A stretch of 64,000 bases of DNA. Source: Clostridiaceae bacterium. GTDB lineage: Bacteria > Bacillota > Clostridia > Lachnospirales > Lachnospiraceae. This document shows positions 61,009-64,000 of this stretch, piece by piece. The first letter of the stretch is position 1. The number at the start of each line of letters is the position of its first letter. The notes beneath the pieces were generated by a model. It did no database searches and was not told the DNA's origin. It worked only from the letters and a program-made list of their open reading frames with translations. The translations under genes were made by a program, and so were the position numbers. The stretch is from assembly GCA_009911305.1 (NCBI GenBank), contig QXXC01000017.1:1-64000 (forward strand), in the 5' to 3' direction.

Positions 61009-62397
61009 ATGCAAAAATACGAACAATATAAACGGATGCTCCGTTTCCTGCTGTCGCTGCTTTTTACAGCGGCGCAGGCCGGGGTATTTTACTACACATG
61101 GATGGCATATTACAACGGGCTGATGGAAAGCCCCTTCCAGAGGAAAGGAAACTGGCTGATGGCCGCGTTCTACACGCTGCTCATCCTCCTGTTCGCCCAT
61201 ATGTACAGCGGCTGGAGGATCGGGGCGCTTAAGGCGTTCCACCTGATCTGGTCCCAGAGCTTAAGCCTTCTGTTTGCGGATGCGGTGATTTATCTGGTGA
61301 TCACGCTTCTGACGAAACGCTTTCAGACCTTTCTCCCGCTGCTGGCCATGTTTGCGGCGCAGTGTGTGTTTACCGGCGTCTGGGGCATGGCCAGCACGGC
61401 ATGTTACCTGCGGGCTTACCCGCCGCGCCGGGTGCTGATGGTGTACGGCGATCGTCCGAACCTGGGGCTGGCTCGGAAGTTTCACAGCCGTGAAGATCGC
61501 TATATCATTTGTGAAACCATACATATATCAGAGGGCATGGGGCGCATCGCAGAGCGGATCCGGGAGTATGAAGGCGTCGTGATCGGAGACATCCCTACAC
61601 CGTCCCGCAACCGGATACTGAAATACTGCTACGAACAGTCGGTGCGGACGTATACGAGCCCAAAGATATCCGATATCCTGATCCGCAGCGCGGAAAGCCA
61701 GCACCTGTTTGACACGCCGATCCTGCTTTCCAGGAACAGCGGGCTGACCTTTGAGCAGCGGGCGGTGAAGCGGGGGGTGGACATTGTGTTCTCTCTGGCG
61801 GCCGTGGCAGTTTTATCGCCGCTGATGGCGGTCACGGCGCTGGCGGTGAAGCTGGAGGACGGGGGGCCGGCGCTCTTTAAACAGAAACGGGCTACGATAA
61901 ACGGGCGGGTCTTTGAGGTACTTAAATTCCGCAGCATGATTGTGAATGCGGAGCGGGAGGGCGCCTCGGTTCCGGCCACGGAGCAGGACGCGAGGATCAC
62001 AAGGGTGGGGCGGTTCATCCGCGCGGCCCGGATCGACGAGCTGCCCCAGCTTTTTAACATATTAAAGGGGGAAATGAGCCTGGTGGGGCCCAGGCCGGAG
62101 CGGCTGGAGCATGTGGAGAAATATTCGCGGGATATCCCGGAATTCCCCTACCGGCTGAAGGTAAAGGGCGGCCTGACCGGCTATGCGCAGGTCTATGGGA
62201 AATACAATACGACGGCGTATGATAAGCTAAAGCTGGATCTCACCTATATCCAGAACTACAGTATCCGCCTGGACATTGAGATTCTGTTCCAGACGGTGCG
62301 GATCCTGTTCATGAAGGAGAGCACGGAAGGGTTCAGCGAGGAGGCGAGCACAGAGATGACGGAGTACAGTAAATCGCGGATGAGGAGCGGGGGATGA
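61009..62397 (+). CDS. Polyprenyl-phosphate sugar-1-phosphate transferase (initiating transferase)
   Basis: About 462 aa. Four N-terminal membrane helices, a Rossmann-like middle, then the C-terminal PGT catalytic domain: RGVDIVFSLAAVAVLSPLM (re-entrant helix), KQKRATINGRVFEVLKFRSM, RAARIDELPQLFNILKG, SLVGPRPE and YAQVYGKYNT. It starts each repeat unit by moving a sugar-phosphate onto undecaprenyl phosphate. AGGAG lies nine bases before the ATG at 61009. The stop overlaps the next gene as ATGA. Confidence 0.92.
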   Translation: MQKYEQYKRMLRFLLSLLFTAAQAGVFYYTWMAYYNGLMESPFQRKGNWLMAAFYTLLILLFAHMYSGWRIGALKAFHLIWSQSLSLLFADAVIYLVITLLTKRFQTFLPLLAMFAAQCVFTGVWGMASTACYLRAYPPRRVLMVYGDRPNLGLARKFHSREDRYIICETIHISEGMGRIAERIREYEGVVIGDIPTPSRNRILKYCYEQSVRTYTSPKISDILIRSAESQHLFDTPILLSRNSGLTFEQRAVKRGVDIVFSLAAVAVLSPLMAVTALAVKLEDGGPALFKQKRATINGRVFEVLKFRSMIVNAEREGASVPATEQDARITRVGRFIRAARIDELPQLFNILKGEMSLVGPRPERLEHVEKYSRDIPEFPYRLKVKGGLTGYAQVYGKYNTTAYDKLKLDLTYIQNYSIRLDIEILFQTVRILFMKESTEGFSEEASTEMTEYSKSRMRSGG

Positions 62398-63671
62398 AAA
62401 AGCTGTGGATATGGAACCATGATGCGACGTATATGTTCCGCAATCGTTCCGGGCGGCATTACTGGTTTGCAAAGTATATCCGGGCGTATGGGTTTGAGCC
62501 GGTAGTGTTCTGTGCCAGCACAAACCATTTTGACGGGACGCAGATGGACTTTAAGGGAAACTACAGGGTGGATACCGTGGATGGGATCCCGTTTGTATTT
62601 GTAAAGACGCCGGCCTATAAGGGGAACGGCGGGAAACGGATCTGGAACTGGGTGTGCTTTTACCGCGGGCTGTTCCGGATATACCGGTCTGTGGCCGCAA
62701 GGTTCGGGAAGCCGGATGTGATCCTGGCTTCGAGCGTGCACCCGCTGACCATGGCGGCCGGCGTGCGGATCGGGAAGCGGCTGGGGATTCCCTGCATCTG
62801 CGAGGTGAGGGATCTGTGGCCGGAGGCCATTTTCCAGGCGGGGATGGCAAGGGAGAGAAGCTTTCTTGGAAGGGCGCTTATCCTGGGCGAACACTGGATC
62901 TACCGGAATGCGGACGCCATGATTTTTACCAAGGAAGGCGATACGGATTATTTAAGGGAGAGAGGGTGGCTCACAGAGCAGGGCGGGGACATTGACATCC
63001 GGCAGTGCTTTTATATCAACAACGGGATTGATCTGCAGGAATACATAAAGCAGATCCGGGAAAAGCGGCTGGAGGATCCGGATCTCTCCTCGGACGCATT
63101 CCGGGTGACGTATGTGGGGACGCTGCGGAAGGTGAACCACCTGGAACTCCTGATCCGGGCGGCCGTGCTTTTGAAGGAGGAAACGGACATCGAATTCCTG
63201 ATTTACGGGGCAGGGGAGGAGGAGGAAGCCTTAAAGCGCCTGATCCGGGAAAATGGTCTGGAGCGGGTGCATATGAAGGGGTATGTCAACGGGCAGTTTG
63301 TGCCGTATATTCTGAGCTGCTCTTCGGTGAATTTGCTGAATTATTCGCAACATATGTACAACTGGTCCAGGGGAAACAGTTCGAGGAAGCTTTTTGAGTA
63401 TATGGCCTCCGGGAAGCCTGTTATCTCGACGGTCGCCATGAAATATTCGCCCATTGAGAAGTACCGGTGCGGGATTTCGATGGAGAGCGGGAGCGCGGAG
63501 GAGCTGGCGGACTGTATCAGGAGGATAAAGGGCATGGGAGCTGAGGAGCGGGAGCGGATGGGAAGGAATGCGCGGGCCGGGGCGGGGGATTTCGACGCGC
63601 CGGTTCTGACCGGGAAGCTGGCGGATGTGATTGAGTATGCGCAGAGGGAATGGAAGAAAAAACAGAGTTGA
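62394..63671 (+). CDS. GT4 glycosyltransferase (WcaI-like)
   Basis: 425 aa, GT-B fold. N-terminal WIWNHDATYMFRNRSGRHYW, the middle VILASSVHPLTMAAGV and CEVRDLWPEAIF, then donor-site motifs VTYVGTLRKVNHLELLIRAA, FLIYGAGEEEEALK, RGNSSRKLFEYMASGKPVIS. It probably adds the second sugar after the initiating transferase. It is coupled to the preceding gene through the four-base overlap. Confidence 0.9.
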   Translation: MKKLWIWNHDATYMFRNRSGRHYWFAKYIRAYGFEPVVFCASTNHFDGTQMDFKGNYRVDTVDGIPFVFVKTPAYKGNGGKRIWNWVCFYRGLFRIYRSVAARFGKPDVILASSVHPLTMAAGVRIGKRLGIPCICEVRDLWPEAIFQAGMARERSFLGRALILGEHWIYRNADAMIFTKEGDTDYLRERGWLTEQGGDIDIRQCFYINNGIDLQEYIKQIREKRLEDPDLSSDAFRVTYVGTLRKVNHLELLIRAAVLLKEETDIEFLIYGAGEEEEALKRLIRENGLERVHMKGYVNGQFVPYILSCSSVNLLNYSQHMYNWSRGNSSRKLFEYMASGKPVISTVAMKYSPIEKYRCGISMESGSAEELADCIRRIKGMGAEERERMGRNARAGAGDFDAPVLTGKLADVIEYAQREWKKKQS

Positions 63672-63794
63672 ATGGATACGATAACAGAGTAAGGTGAGAA
63701 CGGCGGCAATGGTTCGTTCCGCTCGGCGCGTCTGCCGCGCTGGCCTGGCGGATATGTGACAGACGCCGAAATAAAAGTGACAGGAGAGAGGGAT

Positions 63795-64000
63795 ATGGTA
63801 AATGTCGTAGGACTTGGGTATATAGGCCTGCCGACCGCATTGATGCTGGCCGCCCACGGTGTGGAGGTCACCGGGACGGACTGCAGCCGGGAGCTGGTCG
63901 ATACGCTGAACAGAGGAGAAACCACATTTCAGGAGGAGGGGCTGGACGGACTGTTTCAGAGGGCCGCTGCGGCCGGGATCCGTTTTTCATCGGAATACAT
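63795..64000 (+). CDS. UDP-sugar dehydrogenase, 5' part only (runs off the window)
   Basis: Open from ATG 63795 to the window end: VNVVGLGYIGLPTALMLAAH, then VTGTDCSRELVDTLNRGE and EEGLDGLF. GLGYIGLPTA is the NAD-binding signature of UDP-glucose/UDP-ManNAc dehydrogenases, and the YIGLP form is most like WecC-type enzymes. The enzyme would supply a uronic-acid sugar for the polysaccharide. GGAGAGAGGG lies upstream. The catalytic Cys is beyond the window. Confidence 0.85.
   Translation, partial: MVNVVGLGYIGLPTALMLAAHGVEVTGTDCSRELVDTLNRGETTFQEEGLDGLFQRAAAAGIRFSSEY

Noticed and set aside
1..64000. tRNA or rRNA genes
   Set aside because: No T-arm-like or cloverleaf-like sequence, and no rRNA sequence, was found while reading either strand; small divergent RNAs could still be missed.

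Overview
The window looks like a chromosome segment of a spore-forming, Gram-positive member of the Lachnospiraceae / Clostridium XIVa group. The grounds are spoIIGA, sigE and sigG, a Spo0E-like peptide, a clostridial-type mur/fts cluster with two class B penicillin-binding proteins, choline-binding-type cell-wall repeats and a LoaP-led polysaccharide locus. Most genes are G+C-rich. The first 8.7 kb and parts of 57.7-60 kb read clearly more A+T-rich, as is common for exchangeable surface-polysaccharide DNA.

Layout: (1) 1-8.7 kb is the 3' part of a surface polysaccharide locus: glycosyltransferases, an EpsG-type polymerase, a COG5610 HAD protein and a Wzx flippase. It shows decay: a GT4 gene with two frameshifts, an in-frame GT4-GT2 fusion ORF, and a stray GT2 5' end. 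(2) 8.8-10.6 kb is a DUF6020 membrane protein split by a G10 tract. (3) 10.6-17.2 kb is a TetR regulator divergent from a cell-wall-binding protein, an MMPL transporter and a large secreted coiled-coil protein. (4) 17.8-22.9 kb is a six-gene pantothenate/CoA operon (panG-panB-panC-panD-coaBC-coaX). (5) 23-29 kb holds surface genes: a VanW protein with an Ala/Glu/Gln tandem repeat, a wall-binding protein whose promoter spacer contains G10, a wall-repeat/membrane fusion, and a GtrB-like glycosyltransferase. (6) 29.4-33 kb has a chemoreceptor with an extracellular CZB-like domain, an FMN-bind-like protein and ychF. (7) 33.4-47.1 kb has a Spo0E-like peptide followed by the division/wall cluster mraZ-rsmH-ftsL-pbp-pbp-mraY-murD-ftsW-murA-ftsQ-ftsZ. 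(8) 47.2-51.2 kb is spoIIGA-sigE, then an inverted acyltransferase, a MITE-like repeat and an inverted sigG. (9) 51.6-57.7 kb has asd, galM, an EamA transporter, topB and a beta-helix protein. (10) 57.9-59.6 kb has a coiled-coil repeat protein and a DUF2971-type remnant. (11) 59.66-64 kb is the start of a second polysaccharide locus: a leader with attenuator-like structure, loaP, a further terminator, a zinc-ribbon peptide, a priming sugar transferase, a GT4 and a cut-off nucleotide-sugar dehydrogenase.

The most notable signals are three poly-G tracts of 10-11 G near surface or sensory genes: one inside a coding region, one exactly between -35 and -10 boxes, one in a leader. Together they suggest contingency (phase-variable) loci. 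Others are the LoaP leader architecture, a spoIIG-type promoter with a long spacer and Spo0A-like boxes, and a 164-bp element with terminal inverted repeats. All calls come from reading the sequence; no database search was run.
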